Source of the DNA: an uncultured Actinomycetes bacterium
GTDB taxonomy: Bacteria; Actinomycetota; Actinomycetes; Mycobacteriales; Mycobacteriaceae
Reading direction: 5' to 3'
Length of the DNA: 64,000 nt
Assembly (NCBI GenBank): GCA_903877095.1
Contig: CAIRCP010000167.1
Span: forward strand, 46,389-110,388
Every line of letters starts with the position of its first letter. Position 1 is the stretch's first letter. Both the position numbers and the translations under genes were made by a program. The notes beneath the pieces are model-generated. The model was not told the origin of the DNA. It saw only the letters and a program-made list of their open reading frames with translations, and did no database searches. Positions 1 through 10,732 of this stretch are shown here, piece after piece.

Positions 1-76
1 CATCGGTTTAACAGACGAATAGTTTGATCGGTCGAGACGCTACCGGGCGCTCGGCCGAGCGAGGCGGAAACCGGGA

Positions 77-82
77 TAGCCT
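77..82 (+). promoter_or_regulatory. Leaderless -10 element of dinB
   Basis: TAGCCT fits the mycobacterial TANNNT -10 box. It ends 6 nt before the GTG start, so transcription would begin at or next to the start codon and the mRNA would have essentially no leader. Inferred from spacing only. Confidence 0.5.
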
Positions 83-88
83 GCAGAC

Positions 89-1462
89 GTGTCGCGCTGG
101 GTGCTGCATTTCGACATGGACGCGTTCTTTGCGTCGGTCGAGCAGTTGACCCGGCCCACCCTGCGCGGCCGTCCGGTCCTGGTCGGCGGAACCGGCGGCC
201 GCGGCGTGGTGGCCGGCGCCAGCTACGAGGCCCGTGCCTTCGGTGCACGGTCGGCCATGCCGGTGCATCAAGCGCGCCGTCTGGTCGGCGCCGCCGCGGT
301 GGTGCTCCCGCCGCGCGGCGCGGTCTACGGCGCCGCGAGCAGGCGGGTGATGGAGACCGTCCGCGTGATCGTCCCGGTGCTGGAACAACTGTCTTTTGAT
401 GAGGCGTTCGGTGAACCGGCCGAACTGTCCGGGGCGTCGGCAGCCGAGGTGGAACGGTTCTGCGCCGGTCTACGCCGGCAGGTGCTCGAACAGACCGGCC
501 TGGTCACGTCGGTCGGCGCCGGGTCGGGTAAGCAGATCGCCAAGATCGCCTCGGGTCTGGCCAAACCCGACGGGCTGCGGGTGATCCGCCGCGACGAGGA
601 GCAGATCCTGCTGGAAAGCCTTCCGGTGCGCCGTCTTTGGGGTATCGGACCGGTAGCCGAGGAGAAGTTGCACCGGCTGGGCATCGACACCGTCGGCAAG
701 CTCGCGGCGCTGACCGATGCCGAAGCCGCCGACGTTCTCGGCGGCAGCATCGGGCCGGCGCTGCATCGGTTGGCCCGCGGCATCGACGACCGGCCGGTGG
801 CCGAACGCGCCGAAGCCAAACAGATCAGCGCCGAGTCCACCTTCGCCGCCGACCTGACCACCGTCGAGCAACTCCGCGAGGCAGTCGGGCCGATCGCCGA
901 GTACGCCCATCGCAGACTGCTGCGCGACGGCCGGGGCGCCCGGACGGTGACGGTAAAGCTCAAGAAGGCCGACATGTCGACGCTGACCCGCTCGGCCACC
1001 CTGCCGTACGCCACCGCCGACGCCGGCACGCTCACCGCCACCGCGTACCGGCTGCTCCTCGATCCGCGTGACATCGGCCCGATTCGCCTTCTCGGCGTGG
1101 GCTTTTCCGGTCTCAGCGACGTCCGGCAGGAGTCGCTGTTCCCCCACCTCGATCAGCATGAGATCGCGTCGTCGGAGAGTGGATCCTTATCTGCACCAAG
1201 CGAGTTCGTAACTGGTACGGCCGGGTGGCGGGTCGGGGACGACGTCGCCCATCCCCAGTACGGTCACGGCTGGGTGCAGGGCGCTGGACACGGAGTGGTC
1301 AGCGTGCGCTTCGAATCCCGAAGCACCGGTTCGGGGTTGATGCGGACCTTCGCGATCGACACCCCCGACCTCACCGCAGCCGACCCGCTCGACAGCCTCG
1401 ACTGGCCGGAGTTCCTGGCCGGCCGTTCATCCCCAGCGGGCGACGACCTCGTCGACGGGTAG
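89..1462 (+). CDS. dinB: DNA polymerase IV (Y-family translesion polymerase)
   Basis: Y-family polymerase for DNA synthesis past lesions, 457 aa. The N-terminus carries the catalytic palm motif [12 protein letters not shown], followed by [14 protein letters not shown] and the second acidic motif SFDEAF near residue 108. A helix-hairpin-helix thumb ([20 protein letters not shown]) and a little-finger domain (about 240-350) follow. The last ~90 residues form an extra domain typical of the longer mycobacterial paralogue (DinX, Rv1537, about 463 aa). The GTG start has a -10 box 6 nt upstream. No imuB/dnaE2 cassette is nearby, so it is a stand-alone Pol IV. Its 3' end overlaps ansA on the other strand by 36 bp. 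Confidence 0.93.
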   Translation: MSRWVLHFDMDAFFASVEQLTRPTLRGRPVLVGGTGGRGVVAGASYEARAFGARSAMPVHQARRLVGAAAVVLPPRGAVYGAASRRVMETVRVIVPVLEQLSFDEAFGEPAELSGASAAEVERFCAGLRRQVLEQTGLVTSVGAGSGKQIAKIASGLAKPDGLRVIRRDEEQILLESLPVRRLWGIGPVAEEKLHRLGIDTVGKLAALTDAEAADVLGGSIGPALHRLARGIDDRPVAERAEAKQISAESTFAADLTTVEQLREAVGPIAEYAHRRLLRDGRGARTVTVKLKKADMSTLTRSATLPYATADAGTLTATAYRLLLDPRDIGPIRLLGVGFSGLSDVRQESLFPHLDQHEIASSESGSLSAPSEFVTGTAGWRVGDDVAHPQYGHGWVQGAGHGVVSVRFESRSTGSGLMRTFAIDTPDLTAADPLDSLDWPEFLAGRSSPAGDDLVDG

Positions 1463-2359
1463 GCCCGCGGCCAGCGCCGCAGTCAACAGCACCCGCGCCT
1501 GACCGCTGCGCAATTGCGGCACCAGCACCGCGCCTGCCGCTGCGACGTCGTGCCCCGGCCCGTAGGCCGCGTGGGTCCCGCCGCCGGCCACCCTGGTCGT
1601 CACCGCGACCGCCACACCGGCCGCGCAGGCTCGCGCGACCGCATCCACCACCGCCGGGCCGGCATTGCCCGCGCCCATCGCCTCGACAACCACCCCGCGG
1701 GCTCCGGCGGCGACGAAGGCGTCGATCGCCGTCCCGTCCGCCCCGGGATACGCCGCAGCGATATCCACCCGCGGAGCCGACCCCAGCGCTCCCAGATACG
1801 GACGTTCCTTGGCGCTGTCCGGGGCGAACACGCCGTCCACTGAGCCGACCGAGCCCACCCGGGTGCCGCCGAAGAGGGCCGGGCCACCCTGCTTGGTCAA
1901 GCCCAGCGGCGCGAGCACCGCACCGGCGAAACTGACCAGCACCCCCAGGCCGCGGGCCTGGGCACTGCTCGCCACCACGCAGGCATCGCGCAGATTGGCC
2001 GGTCCGTCGGAGTCCGGTGCGTCGGCGGCGTGCGCAGCCCCGGTCAGCACCACCGGCACGTCCCCGCGGTATCCGAGGTCCAGCCAGAGCGCGGTCTCCT
2101 CCATGGTGTCTGTGCCGTGGGTGATCACGATGCCGTCGGCGTAGCCCGCCCCGGCGTTGACCGCGTCCGCGATCCGCAGCCAATCGGCCGGGGTGAGCTC
2201 CGAACTGTCGACGCTCATCAGATCCACCACATCGACGGCCGCGCCGGGGTCGAGCGCGGCGGTCAGGTCGTCGCCGCTGCGCGCCGGACGCAACACCCCG
2301 TCGGCCCCGGAACTGGTCGCAATCGTGCCGCCGGTGGTGATAACGACCAGGCGTGTCAT
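1427..2359 (-). CDS. ansA: L-asparaginase, type I family
   Basis: Hydrolyses L-asparagine to aspartate and ammonia; 310 aa. The N-terminal active-site threonine lies in [10 protein letters not shown] (residues 5-14) and the second catalytic motif in [26 protein letters not shown] is also typical. No signal peptide is visible, so the enzyme should be cytoplasmic. In-frame ATGs at 2368 and 2371 are alternative starts; 2359 gives the usual short N-terminus ([11 protein letters not shown]). It is transcribed towards dinB and overlaps its last 36 bp, as in the Rv1537/Rv1538c arrangement, so the two genes may interfere antisense at their ends. Confidence 0.93.
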   Translation of the reverse strand: MTRLVVITTGGTIATSSGADGVLRPARSGDDLTAALDPGAAVDVVDLMSVDSSELTPADWLRIADAVNAGAGYADGIVITHGTDTMEETALWLDLGYRGDVPVVLTGAAHAADAPDSDGPANLRDACVVASSAQARGLGVLVSFAGAVLAPLGLTKQGGPALFGGTRVGSVGSVDGVFAPDSAKERPYLGALGSAPRVDIAAAYPGADGTAIDAFVAAGARGVVVEAMGAGNAGPAVVDAVARACAAGVAVAVTTRVAGGGTHAAYGPGHDVAAAGAVLVPQLRSGQARVLLTAALAAGLPVDEVVARWG

Positions 2360-2402
2360 GCCCGTCATCATGCCCGGCCAGATAACAGGGAATGATGGGG
2401 GA

Positions 2403-3041
2403 GTGACTGACCAGACCGCGCCCGGCTCAGACGGGTCCCGTCCGGCCGTTGGCGAGCCGGCATCCGCCCCGCTGCGACGGCGCCTGCGGCTTCTGCTCTC
2501 CGTGGCGGCCTTGGTGTTGATCCTCGACATCGTCACGAAGGTTCTGGCCGTCAAGTTCCTGACGCCGGGGGTTCCGGTGTCGATCATCGGCGACACCGTC
2601 ACCTGGACTCTGGTGCGCAATTCCGGGGCCGCCTTCTCGATGGCCACCGGGTACACCTGGGTGCTGACCCTGGTCGCGACCGGCGTGGTACTCGGCATCA
2701 TCTGGATGGGTCGGCGGCTGGTGTCGCCGTGGTGGGCCGTCGGTCTGGGCATGATCCTCGGCGGCGCCCTGGGCAACCTGGTGGACCGCTTCTTCCGCTC
2801 GCCCGGCCCATTGCGTGGACACGTCGTGGATTTCCTGTCCATCGGGTGGTGGCCGGTGTTCAACGTCGCCGATCCCGCGGTGGTGGGCGGGGCCATCCTG
2901 CTCGTCGGCCTCTCGCTGTTCGGGTACGACTTCGACGCGCCGGACCGCCGCGGGGACGCCGAAAGCCCGCAGCGGCGAGGCAATTCCGACACCCATGACG
3001 CGACCGGAAGCCGCGCCGACGCCGGCGCCGAGTCGGCCTGA
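2403..3041 (+). CDS. lspA: Lipoprotein signal peptidase (SPase II)
   Basis: Membrane aspartyl protease that removes the signal peptide from diacylglyceryl-modified prolipoproteins, acting after Lgt (encoded at 46231). 212 aa with four predicted transmembrane helices (about 28-48, 82-102, 109-127, 157-174). The catalytic aspartates fit GNLVDR (D128) and FNVADP (D157). A hydrophilic N-terminal extension of ~25 residues and a polar tail (178-212) lie outside the core. The GTG start is preceded directly by a purine-rich GGGGGAG. It heads a four-gene run: the RluD-family gene starts within its stop codon. Confidence 0.93.
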   Translation: MTDQTAPGSDGSRPAVGEPASAPLRRRLRLLLSVAALVLILDIVTKVLAVKFLTPGVPVSIIGDTVTWTLVRNSGAAFSMATGYTWVLTLVATGVVLGIIWMGRRLVSPWWAVGLGMILGGALGNLVDRFFRSPGPLRGHVVDFLSIGWWPVFNVADPAVVGGAILLVGLSLFGYDFDAPDRRGDAESPQRRGNSDTHDATGSRADAGAESA

Positions 3042-3967
3042 TGGCCGAGCGGTCGATGCCGGTCCCCGAGGGGCTGGCCGGGATGCGGGTCGACGCCGGA
3101 CTGGCGCGGCTGCTCGGCTTGTCGCGCACCGCGGTCGCGTCCGTCGCCGAGAACGGCGGCGTCGAAGTCGACGGGGTGCTGCTGGGTAAGTCCGATCGTC
3201 TCGAAGCCGGTGCGTGGCTGACCGTCACGTTCCCGGAAGAGCCTGCGCCGGTGGAGAACACCCCCGTCGAAGTCGAAGGCATGACCATCCTCTACGCCGA
3301 CGACGACATCGTCGCCGTCGACAAACCGCCCGGGGTGGCAGCACACGCCACGGTGGGCTGGCACGGCCCCACGGTGCTCGGCGGCTTGGCGGCAGCGGGG
3401 TTCCGCATCAGCACCTCCGGGGTTCACGAGCGTCAGGGCATCGTGCAACGACTCGACGCCGGAACCTCCGGGGTGATGGTCGTCGCGCAGTCCGAGCATG
3501 CCTACACGGTGCTCAAACGGGCGTTCAAACAGCGAACCGTCGACAAGCGGTATCACGCTGTGGTGCAAGGACATCCGGACCCGTCGAGCGGCACGATCGA
3601 CGCGCCGATCGGGCGGCACCGGGGGCATGACTGGAAGTTCGCCGTCACCGAGGGCGGCCGGCACAGCATCACCCATTACGACACCGTGGAGATGTTCCGC
3701 TCGGCCAGCCTGCTCGACATCCACCTGGAAACCGGTCGCACGCACCAGATCCGGGTGCACTTCGCCGCGCTGCATCACCCCTGCGCGGGTGATCCGACCT
3801 ACGGCGCGGACCCGGTGCTCGCCAAACGGCTCGGACTGGAACGCCAGTGGCTGCACGCGCGCTCGCTGGCTTTCGCGCACCCGGCCGACGGGAGGCGCAT
3901 CGAGATCACCAGTCCTTATCCTGCTGACCTGCAGCACGCACTCGACGTCCTGCACGCCGAATCGTGA
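3041..3967 (+). CDS. RluA/RluD-family RNA pseudouridine synthase
   Basis: Converts uridines in structured RNA to pseudouridine; 308 aa. An S4 RNA-binding domain occupies about residues 8-65. The catalytic domain has the hallmark [12 protein letters not shown] with nucleophile D139, then the [11 protein letters not shown] motif. Length and domain order match bacterial RluD/RluC proteins and Rv1540. The ATG overlaps the lspA stop and its own stop overlaps the next start, a coupling seen in many bacteria where this enzyme follows lspA. The exact RNA target cannot be told from sequence; 23S rRNA is the usual substrate of RluD. Confidence 0.9.
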   Translation: MAERSMPVPEGLAGMRVDAGLARLLGLSRTAVASVAENGGVEVDGVLLGKSDRLEAGAWLTVTFPEEPAPVENTPVEVEGMTILYADDDIVAVDKPPGVAAHATVGWHGPTVLGGLAAAGFRISTSGVHERQGIVQRLDAGTSGVMVVAQSEHAYTVLKRAFKQRTVDKRYHAVVQGHPDPSSGTIDAPIGRHRGHDWKFAVTEGGRHSITHYDTVEMFRSASLLDIHLETGRTHQIRVHFAALHHPCAGDPTYGADPVLAKRLGLERQWLHARSLAFAHPADGRRIEITSPYPADLQHALDVLHAES

Positions 3968-4857
3968 CGACGACCCGGCCGGCCGAACGGGACGCGACCG
4001 GACTGCTCTTCGGGCTCGGCGCCTACGTCTCCTGGGGGATCTTCCCGGCCTTCTTCCCGCTACTCAAACCGGCCGGCCCGGTGGAGATTCTGGCTCACCG
4101 CATCGTCTGGACGGTGTTGCTGATGGCTGTTGTCCTGGCAGCGATTGGCAAGCTGTCCGACCTGCGGTCGCTGAGCCGTCGCACCTGGCTGCTGCTGATC
4201 TGCGCCGCGGCGCTGATCTCCACCAACTGGCTGATCTACATCTACGCGGTGAACTCCGGTCACGTCGTCGATGCCGCCCTCGGCTATTTCATCAACCCGC
4301 TGGTCAGCGTTCTGCTCGGCGTTGTGCTGTTCGGTGAGCGCCTGAACCGGGCCCAGACCATCGCGGTGATCATCGCCGTGGTCGCGGTGGGACTGCTGGC
4401 CAGCGGAGCCGGTGGCGCCCCTTGGATCGCCCTGGGTCTGGCCGTGTCGTTCGGGCTCTACGGAGCCGTCAAGAAGGTGGTGCCGGCCGACCCGCGGGTC
4501 AGCGTGGCGGTGGAAACCGCCGTCGCGGCGCCGTTCGCGCTGGCCTACCTGGTGGCCTTGCAGATCGGCGGCACCAGCCAATTCACCGGCAACGGCGCCG
4601 GTCATGTGGTGCTGCTCATGCTGTGCGGGCCGATCACCGCCGTGCCGTTGTTGTGTTTCGCCGCCGCGGCCCAACGGCTGCCGCTGGTCACCATGGGGCT
4701 GCTGCAGTATCTGACGCCGTCGATGCAGATGACCTGGGGCCTGCTGGTGGGTCACGAGCCGATGAGTCCGCTGCGGTGGGCCGGTTTCGCGTTGATCTGG
4801 CTGGCCCTTGGGGTGTTCAGCGCCGACGCGCTGCGGCGCGCCCGGAGCCCGCGATGA
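3964..4857 (+). CDS. rarD: RarD-type EamA family transporter
   Basis: Ten-helix drug/metabolite-superfamily permease, 297 aa. The start region [22 protein letters not shown] and the central [26 protein letters not shown] are typical of RarD proteins, whose substrate is unknown. Two EamA repeats (about 10-145 and 155-290) can be made out. The GTG start overlaps the preceding stop by 4 bp, so it is translationally coupled to the RluD-family gene. In M. tuberculosis this position carries other genes (lprI and following), so this is part of a lineage-specific replacement. Confidence 0.85.
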   Translation: MTTTRPAERDATGLLFGLGAYVSWGIFPAFFPLLKPAGPVEILAHRIVWTVLLMAVVLAAIGKLSDLRSLSRRTWLLLICAAALISTNWLIYIYAVNSGHVVDAALGYFINPLVSVLLGVVLFGERLNRAQTIAVIIAVVAVGLLASGAGGAPWIALGLAVSFGLYGAVKKVVPADPRVSVAVETAVAAPFALAYLVALQIGGTSQFTGNGAGHVVLLMLCGPITAVPLLCFAAAAQRLPLVTMGLLQYLTPSMQMTWGLLVGHEPMSPLRWAGFALIWLALGVFSADALRRARSPR

Positions 4858-6074
4858 CGACCATCAGCCCGCGCCGCCGTCGCGGTTACGTGATCGCCGC
4901 CGTGCTGCTCGTGCTGTGGGCGGCTGCACTGCTGGCGATCGCGGTGACGGTCATGCCCGACCTGTACTGGTATTCCTACTTCGCAGTGGACTACTCGCTG
5001 GGGTTCATCCGCCGCGGACTGGCGGGGGAACTGCTGGGATTGTTCGGCCCGGAGCATTATTTCGCCGGATTGCGGGTGTTGCGCTGGCTGCCGACGGTGT
5101 TGTTCGTCGCCGGCCTGGCCGCCGTGGCGTGGGCGGTCCGACCCCGACGTTCCGAACGGCGGCTGCTGCTGGCGCTGCTGATCCCGGTGCTGCCGTTCGG
5201 CTTTGCCTTCGGCGTCTTCTCGGCGCGAACCGACCTGCTCGCCGCGACCGCGCTGGCGGTCTTCGCCTGCGTATTGACCCTGCTCCACCGCACCCGCTCG
5301 GTCCTGGCCGCCAGCGCGGCCTACGGCGCGATCACCGCGGTACTGACCTTGATCCACGAGGCCACCCCGTTCCTGTTCGGCCTCGGCACCATCGCGGCAC
5401 TGGCCGCGCTGGCCGACGAACTCGGCACGAGAGCCTTCCGGTCCGCCGTAGCCCTGGCGATCGGGCCGTCGCTGCTGACCGGCCTCGCCGTGGCCGTGCT
5501 GGGCCGACGCGGACTGTCCGGCCAGCTGTGCGGGCTGGTGCCGCACGGCCCGGCGAATCATCCGCTGGCCGGGCACCCGACCCTCGGGCAGTTATTGCGC
5601 GGCTTCCACTACGACATCGACTACCACGACTGGACCTGCCGGGCGATCCTGCCGCTGTTCGACCAGAGCGTCGGAGACGGTCTGCGGTTCGTCGGGAGCA
5701 TCGGCGTCGGCGCCCTGGCCGCCTCGACCGCGTACGGGATCGGGGTGCTGGCCGTCACCGTGCTGGCGATCAGCCACGTCTCCGGCGTGCCCGTGACACG
5801 GTTCCGGTCGCTGCTGGGCCGGCGGCGCTGGGAAGTTCTCGCCGGGGTGGTGTTACTGCTGCCGATCTTCCTGACCGGCGTCGACTGGATCCGCTGGTGG
5901 GTCATCGCCGCCTTCGACCTCGGCATCGTCTTCCTGCTGTTCGCGTCCGCCCAACCCGAACCCGACCGGCCGGCCACCCGGCGCACCCTGCGGGTCTTCG
6001 CCGTCTTCGCGGTCCTGCTGGCGGTGTTGCCGGTGGGAATCATCCCGGGCTTCGGCGCTCCGGTGCCGATGTGA
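4854..6074 (+). CDS. Polytopic membrane protein of unknown function
   Basis: 406 aa, with about nine hydrophobic helices and short loops. I do not recognise a family. Features include an aromatic stretch after the first helix (DLYWYSYFAVDYSLGFIRRGL), a longer outward-facing loop around residues 240-280 with the only clustered Cys and His residues (GQLCGLVPHGP ... DWTCR), and a helix pair near the C-terminus (VDWIRWWVIAAFDLGIVFLL). The ATG overlaps the rarD stop (ATGA), so it is the last gene of the lspA-RluD-rarD run. A glycosyl- or lipid-modifying membrane enzyme is possible, but no catalytic motif is visible. Confidence 0.7.
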   Translation: MTTISPRRRRGYVIAAVLLVLWAAALLAIAVTVMPDLYWYSYFAVDYSLGFIRRGLAGELLGLFGPEHYFAGLRVLRWLPTVLFVAGLAAVAWAVRPRRSERRLLLALLIPVLPFGFAFGVFSARTDLLAATALAVFACVLTLLHRTRSVLAASAAYGAITAVLTLIHEATPFLFGLGTIAALAALADELGTRAFRSAVALAIGPSLLTGLAVAVLGRRGLSGQLCGLVPHGPANHPLAGHPTLGQLLRGFHYDIDYHDWTCRAILPLFDQSVGDGLRFVGSIGVGALAASTAYGIGVLAVTVLAISHVSGVPVTRFRSLLGRRRWEVLAGVVLLLPIFLTGVDWIRWWVIAAFDLGIVFLLFASAQPEPDRPATRRTLRVFAVFAVLLAVLPVGIIPGFGAPVPM

Positions 6075-6098
6075 CACCCGTGACGCCCCGGCGGCAGG

Positions 6099-6104
6099 TA
6101 CCTT
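6099..6104 (+). promoter_or_regulatory. Probable -10 element of the SecD-P1-like gene
   Basis: TACCTT lies 9 nt before the ATG at 6114, in the position of a near-leaderless mycobacterial promoter. No obvious Shine-Dalgarno sequence is present in between. Confidence 0.4.
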
Positions 6105-6113
6105 GCAGGCATC

Positions 6114-6710
6114 ATGACTGACTCCAAGCAGCGCAACCGGCGCATCCTGATCGCGGTAATGGCGGCCATCTCGTCGGTCGCGATCATCGTCCCGCTGGTC
6201 AGCGCACTATTCGGCCTGTTCGGCACCGGCAAGTTGAACAACGCCGATGGCCCGACCACAACCAGCGCCGCGCCGGTCTACACCATCAAACCGCTGGTCG
6301 TGCGCCCGGTGGTCAGCGCGTTCGTCACGACTCCCGAGCAGTGCCCGCCGCGGCCGCCTGCGCCGGTCCCGCCGGATCAGCCGATGCGGATCTGCGACAT
6401 CAACAAGACGGCCGTCTACGAACTGAAACCGGAAGCCCTGAAGGTCCAGCTGACGAAGGTCGACTCCTTCATCAACCCGCTCACCGGGGTGCAGACGGTG
6501 GAGATGTCGATGACCAAGGATTCGGCCGAGAAGTTCGCCAAGTTCACCGAAGGCGAGGTCGGCAAGCAGATCGCGTTCGTGCGCGCCGGGACGGTGGTTT
6601 GGGGCCCCAAGATCGGCGGGCGCATCGACGGCGAGGTGCTGCAGTTGTCCGGTGATCTCAAACCCGAGCAGGCCAAAGAGATCACCCGGATGCTCAAGGA
6701 CGAAAGCTGA
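6114..6710 (+). CDS. Single-pass membrane protein with SecD P1-head-like domain
   Basis: 198 aa: a short basic N-terminus, one transmembrane helix (about 10-33), a Thr/Ser/Pro linker, then a folded extracytoplasmic domain from about residue 55. The segment PLTGVQTVEMSMTKDSAEKFAKFTEGEVGKQ followed by VGKQIAFVRAGTVVWGPKI resembles the periplasmic P1-head subdomain of SecDF (T.D...F...T....G...A.V.DG.V...P.I). It has none of the SecD transmembrane channel, so it is not a translocase subunit by itself. Two cysteines (CPPRPPAP, RICDIN) could form a disulfide. Likely transcribed alone from its own promoter; function unknown. Confidence 0.7.
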   Translation: MTDSKQRNRRILIAVMAAISSVAIIVPLVSALFGLFGTGKLNNADGPTTTSAAPVYTIKPLVVRPVVSAFVTTPEQCPPRPPAPVPPDQPMRICDINKTAVYELKPEALKVQLTKVDSFINPLTGVQTVEMSMTKDSAEKFAKFTEGEVGKQIAFVRAGTVVWGPKIGGRIDGEVLQLSGDLKPEQAKEITRMLKDES

Positions 6711-6740
6711 CCTGGAACCGAGCGCGGGACACGGCCGGGG

Positions 6741-6788
6741 CGATTCGCTCGCTCCTCCGTCTCGTTCCCCGGCGTCATCGTCGACTCG
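6741..6788 (+). repeat. Copy 1 of a dispersed intergenic repeat
   Basis: A stretch of about 48 bp downstream of the SecD-like gene resembles 51073-51123 closely: CTCGCTCCTCCG, CTCGT and CATCGTCGACTCG occur in the same order and nearly the same spacing. Both copies start just after the stop codon of a plus-strand gene. Function unknown. Confidence 0.55.
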
Positions 6789-6823
6789 CGGGGCGACACG
6801 CCGAACGCGTCGGCGGGCAGCCA

Positions 6824-6829
6824 TAGACT
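6824..6829 (+). promoter_or_regulatory. Probable -10 element of dnaE1
   Basis: TAGACT ends 9 nt before the dnaE1 ATG and no Shine-Dalgarno sequence lies between, which suggests a leaderless or very short-leader transcript. Confidence 0.45.
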
Positions 6830-6838
6830 GACGGCCCT

Positions 6839-9800
6839 ATGGGTAGTTCTTTCGTGCACCTGCACAACCACACCGAGTACTCGATGCTCGACGGCGCCGC
6901 GAAGATCACCCCCATGTTCGCCGAGGCCCAGCGGCTGGAGATGCCCGCCATCGGCATGACCGACCACGGCAACATGTTCGGCGCGAGCGAGTTCTACACC
7001 GCCGCCACCAAGGTCGGCATCAAGCCGATCATCGGCGTGGAGGCATACGTGGCTCCCGCTTCTCGCTTTGACACCCGCCGCATCCTGTGGGGCGACCCGA
7101 GCCAGAAATCCGACGACGTCTCCGGCAGCGGGTCCTACACCCACCTCACCATGGTCGCCGAGAACGCCACCGGGCTGCGCAACCTGTTCAAGCTGACCTC
7201 GCTGGCCTCTTTCGAGGGGCAGTTGGGCAAGTGGAACCGGATGGACGCCGAGATCATCGCCGAGCACGCCGAGGGCATCATCGCGACCACCGGATGTCCG
7301 TCGGGTGAGGTGCAGACCCGGCTTCGGCTCGGCCAGGAAGCCGAAGCGCTGGAGTCGGCGGCCAGATGGCGGGAGATCTTCGGACCCGACAACTACTTCC
7401 TGGAACTGATGGACCACGGTCTGTCGATCGAGCGCCGGGTTCGCGACGGGCTGCTCGACGTCGGCCGCAAACTCGGTATCCGGCCGCTGGCGACCAACGA
7501 CTGCCACTACGTCACCCGCGAGGCCGCCCACAACCACGAGGCGCTGCTCTGCGTGCAGACCGGCAAGACGCTCTCGGACCCCAACCGGTTCAAATTCGAC
7601 GGCGACGGCTACTACCTCAAGTCGGCGAGCGAGATGCGCGCGCTGTGGGACGCGGAGATCCCGGAGGCCTGCGATTCCACCCTGCTGATCGCCGAGCGGG
7701 TGCAGTCCTACGCCGACGTGTGGATGCCGCGCGACCGGATGCCGATCTTCCCGGTGCCGGAGGGACACGATCAGGGATCGTGGCTGCGCCACGAGGTCGA
7801 GGCCGGTCTGCGGCGGCGCTTCCCCGACGGCGTACCGCCGGAGTACACCGAACGGGCCGCCTTCGAGATCGACGTCATCTGCGGCAAGGGATTCCCCTCC
7901 TACTTCCTGATCGTCGCCGACCTGATCAACTACGCGAAGTCCATCGACATCCGGGTCGGGCCGGGCCGCGGGTCGGCCGCCGGCTCGCTGGTGGCCTACG
8001 CACTCGGCATCACCAATATCGACCCGATCCCGCACGGCCTGCTGTTCGAACGTTTCCTCAACCCGGAACGCCCGTCGGCCCCCGACATCGACATCGACTT
8101 CGACGACCGCCGCCGCGGCGAGATGGTGCGCTACGCCGCCGAGAAATGGGGCAGTGACCGCGTCGCTCAGGTCATCACCTTCGGCACCATCAAAACCAAA
8201 GCGGCGCTGAAGGATTCGGCCCGGGTGCACTACGGGCAGCCCGGATTCGCGATCGCCGACCGGATCACCAAGGCGCTGCCGCCGCCGATCATGGCCAAGG
8301 ACATCCCGCTGTCGGGGATCACCGACCCGACCCATGAGCGGTACAAGGAAGCCGCTGAGGTCCGAGGGCTGATCGACACCGACCCGGACGTGCGCACCAT
8401 CTACGAGACCGCCCGCGGCCTGGAGGGCCTGGTCCGCAACGCCGGCGTGCACGCCTGCGCGGTGGTCATGAGTTCCGAGCCGCTGATCGAGGCGATACCG
8501 CTGTGGAAGCGGCCGCAGGACGGCGCCGTCATCACCGGCTGGGACTACCCGTCGTGTGAGGCCATCGGCCTGCTGAAGATGGACTTCCTGGGGCTGCGGA
8601 ACCTGACCATCATCGGCGACTGCATCGAGAACATCAGGACAAACCTCGGCATCGACCTGGACCTGGAAGGCCTGGCGCTCGACGACCCCAAGGCCTACGA
8701 ACTCCTCGGACGCGGGGACACCCTGGGGGTGTTCCAGCTCGACGGCGGACCGATGCGGGATCTGTTGCGGCGGATGCAGCCCACCGAATTCAACGACATC
8801 GTCGCGGTGCTGGCGCTGTACCGGCCGGGCCCGATGGGCATGAACGCCCACAACGACTACGCCGACCGAAAGAACGGCCGCCAGGCGATCAAGCCGATTC
8901 ATCCCGAACTCGAGGAGCCGCTCAAGGAGATCCTCTCCGAGACCTACGGCTTGATCGTCTATCAAGAGCAGATCATGTTCATCGCCCAGAAGGTCGCCTC
9001 CTACAGCATGGGCAAGGCCGATGCGCTGCGAAAAGCCATGGGCAAGAAGAAACTTGAGGTGCTCGAAGCCGAGTACAAGGGTTTCCACGAAGGCATGACC
9101 GCCAACGGTTTCTCCGAGCGGGCGGTCAAAGCGCTGTGGGACACCATCCTCCCGTTCGCCGGGTACGCCTTCAACAAATCGCACGCCGCCGGCTACGGGC
9201 TGGTGTCCTACTGGACGGCCTACCTCAAGGCGAACTTTCCAGCCGAGTACATGGCCGGACTGCTGACCTCGGTCGGCGACGACAAGGACAAGGCTGCCGT
9301 CTACCTGGCCGACTGCCGGCGCCTGGGCATCACGGTGCTGCCGCCCGACGTCAACGAGTCGGTGCAGAACTTCGCCTCGGTGGGCAACGACATCCGCTTC
9401 GGGCTGGGCGCGGTGCGCAACGTCGGCGCCAACGTGGTGAGCTCGCTGGTCGCCACCCGCGCCGGCAAAGGCAAGTTCACCGACTTCTCCGACTACCTCA
9501 ACAAGATCGACATCGGCGCCTGCAACAAGAAGGTCACCGAATCACTGGTCAAGGCAGGCGCTTTCGACTCCCTGGGTCATCCGCGAAAGGGCCTGTTCCT
9601 GGTTCACTCCGACGCCGTCGAATCGGTGCTGGGTACCAAGAAGGCCGAGGCGATGGGTCAGTTCGACCTGTTCGGCAGCGGCCCGGACGGGGATAGCGGC
9701 ACCGACACCGGCGATTCAGCGTTCACCATCAAGGTGCCCGGCGAGGAATGGGACGACAAGCACAAGCTCGCGCTGGAACGCGAGATGCTGGGTCTGTACG

Positions 9801-10387
9801 TGTCCGGTCACCCGCTCAACGGGGTGGCGCACCTGCTGGCCGCGCAGGTGGACACCCAGATCCCGGCGATCCTCGACGGCGACGTCTCCAACGACGCGCA
9901 GGTCCGCGTCGGCGGCATCCTGGCGTCGGTCAACCGCCGCGTCAACAAGAGCGGGATGCCCTGGGCGTCAGCCCAATTGGAAGACCTCACCGGCGGTATC
10001 GAGGTGATGTTCTTTCCGCAGACCTACTCGCTGTTCGGCGCCGAGATCGCCGACGACGCGGTGGTGATCGTCGGCGCCAAGGTCCGCATTCAGGACGACC
10101 GGGTGACTCTGATCGCCAATGACCTTGTGGTGCCGGACTTCTCCAACGCTCAGCCGAACCGGCCGCTGGCGGTCAGCCTGCCCACCCGGCAGTGCACGCT
10201 GGACAAGGTCACCGCCCTCAAGCAGGTGCTGGCTCGCCATCCCGGCACCTCGCAGGTGCATCTGCGGCTGATCAGCGGCGACCGGATCACCACGCTGGAA
10301 CTGGATCAGTCCCTTCGGGTGACCCCGTCGTCGGCGCTGATGGGGGACCTCAAGGCGCTGCTGGGCCCTGGCTGCCTGGGCGGTTAG
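6839..10387 (+). CDS. dnaE1: DNA polymerase III alpha subunit, replicative
   Basis: Main chromosomal replicase, 1182 aa, the usual mycobacterial DnaE1 length with no intein. The N-terminal PHP domain starts [15 protein letters not shown] with metal-binding His8 and His10 and continues to TDHGNMFG; in mycobacterial DnaE1 this domain is the 3'-5' proofreading exonuclease. The palm motif PDIDIDFDD holds catalytic D416/D418, and [12 protein letters not shown] precedes it. Fingers, a tandem HhH region, a beta-clamp-binding MGQFDLFG (about residue 939) and a C-terminal OB fold follow. Intact PHP histidines and the length distinguish it from the mutasome DnaE2. The stop codon overlaps the converging inhibitor gene. 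Confidence 0.96.
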   Translation: MGSSFVHLHNHTEYSMLDGAAKITPMFAEAQRLEMPAIGMTDHGNMFGASEFYTAATKVGIKPIIGVEAYVAPASRFDTRRILWGDPSQKSDDVSGSGSYTHLTMVAENATGLRNLFKLTSLASFEGQLGKWNRMDAEIIAEHAEGIIATTGCPSGEVQTRLRLGQEAEALESAARWREIFGPDNYFLELMDHGLSIERRVRDGLLDVGRKLGIRPLATNDCHYVTREAAHNHEALLCVQTGKTLSDPNRFKFDGDGYYLKSASEMRALWDAEIPEACDSTLLIAERVQSYADVWMPRDRMPIFPVPEGHDQGSWLRHEVEAGLRRRFPDGVPPEYTERAAFEIDVICGKGFPSYFLIVADLINYAKSIDIRVGPGRGSAAGSLVAYALGITNIDPIPHGLLFERFLNPERPSAPDIDIDFDDRRRGEMVRYAAEKWGSDRVAQVITFGTIKTKAALKDSARVHYGQPGFAIADRITKALPPPIMAKDIPLSGITDPTHERYKEAAEVRGLIDTDPDVRTIYETARGLEGLVRNAGVHACAVVMSSEPLIEAIPLWKRPQDGAVITGWDYPSCEAIGLLKMDFLGLRNLTIIGDCIENIRTNLGIDLDLEGLALDDPKAYELLGRGDTLGVFQLDGGPMRDLLRRMQPTEFNDIVAVLALYRPGPMGMNAHNDYADRKNGRQAIKPIHPELEEPLKEILSETYGLIVYQEQIMFIAQKVASYSMGKADALRKAMGKKKLEVLEAEYKGFHEGMTANGFSERAVKALWDTILPFAGYAFNKSHAAGYGLVSYWTAYLKANFPAEYMAGLLTSVGDDKDKAAVYLADCRRLGITVLPPDVNESVQNFASVGNDIRFGLGAVRNVGANVVSSLVATRAGKGKFTDFSDYLNKIDIGACNKKVTESLVKAGAFDSLGHPRKGLFLVHSDAVESVLGTKKAEAMGQFDLFGSGPDGDSGTDTGDSAFTIKVPGEEWDDKHKLALEREMLGLYVSGHPLNGVAHLLAAQVDTQIPAILDGDVSNDAQVRVGGILASVNRRVNKSGMPWASAQLEDLTGGIEVMFFPQTYSLFGAEIADDAVVIVGAKVRIQDDRVTLIANDLVVPDFSNAQPNRPLAVSLPTRQCTLDKVTALKQVLARHPGTSQVHLRLISGDRITTLELDQSLRVTPSSALMGDLKALLGPGCLGG

Positions 10388-10713
10388 CCGTCCGTCGCGT
10401 GCACGGCGATGCTGAAGCGCTTGCAGATGCCGGCCTCGCCCTCCCACGGCCGGCCGTACGTCAGGCGCAGCGGGGTGTCGCCCGCCGCGCGCACCCTGAC
10501 AGCGAAGACCGCCTCGCCCGCGGAGCCCACCGCCTCGCGGGCATAGTTCGAGCCGGTGCCGGTGCACTCCAACGGGCCGTTGTCGTCGTCGTCGAGAGCC
10601 CAGCGGTATCCGCCGGCCGCGTTCTCGGGCAGGTGGACTTCGATGGTGTCACCGACCCGGACCCGCAGATCGCCGCCGTCGTCGCTGTCGGTCACCGTGA
10701 TCGTGTTGGGCAT
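10384..10713 (-). CDS. Chagasin-like (MEROPS I42) cysteine-protease inhibitor
   Basis: 109 aa, the size of a single immunoglobulin-like inhibitor domain. All three chagasin loops can be matched: NAAGGYRW (31-38) for the NPTTGY-type BC loop, [10 protein letters not shown] (61-70) for the GxG-containing DE loop, and YGRPWE (86-91) for the conserved RPW of the FG loop. [10 protein letters not shown] before the BC loop is also typical. No signal peptide is visible, unlike many bacterial I42 proteins, so it probably stays in the cytoplasm. It lies 19 bp downstream of a papain-like protease on the same strand, its obvious target. Family assignment is by motif only; biochemical inhibition is inferred. 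Confidence 0.83.
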   Translation of the reverse strand: MPNTITVTDSDDGGDLRVRVGDTIEVHLPENAAGGYRWALDDDDNGPLECTGTGSNYAREAVGSAGEAVFAVRVRAAGDTPLRLTYGRPWEGEAGICKRFSIAVHATDG

Positions 10714-10732
10714 CCCTGTACCCGACCCGACT

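Noticed and set aside
2360..3955. Upstream 530-codon extension of ansA antisense to lspA and the RluD-family gene
   Set aside because: Sequence is compositionally biased and overlaps two certain genes; ansA begins naturally at [11 protein letters not shown].
6416..9184. A 922-codon open frame antisense to dnaE1
   Set aside because: It mirrors the third-position GC bias of dnaE1; the protein is low-complexity His/Gly/Arg/Val with no domain, while dnaE1 on the other strand is unmistakable.
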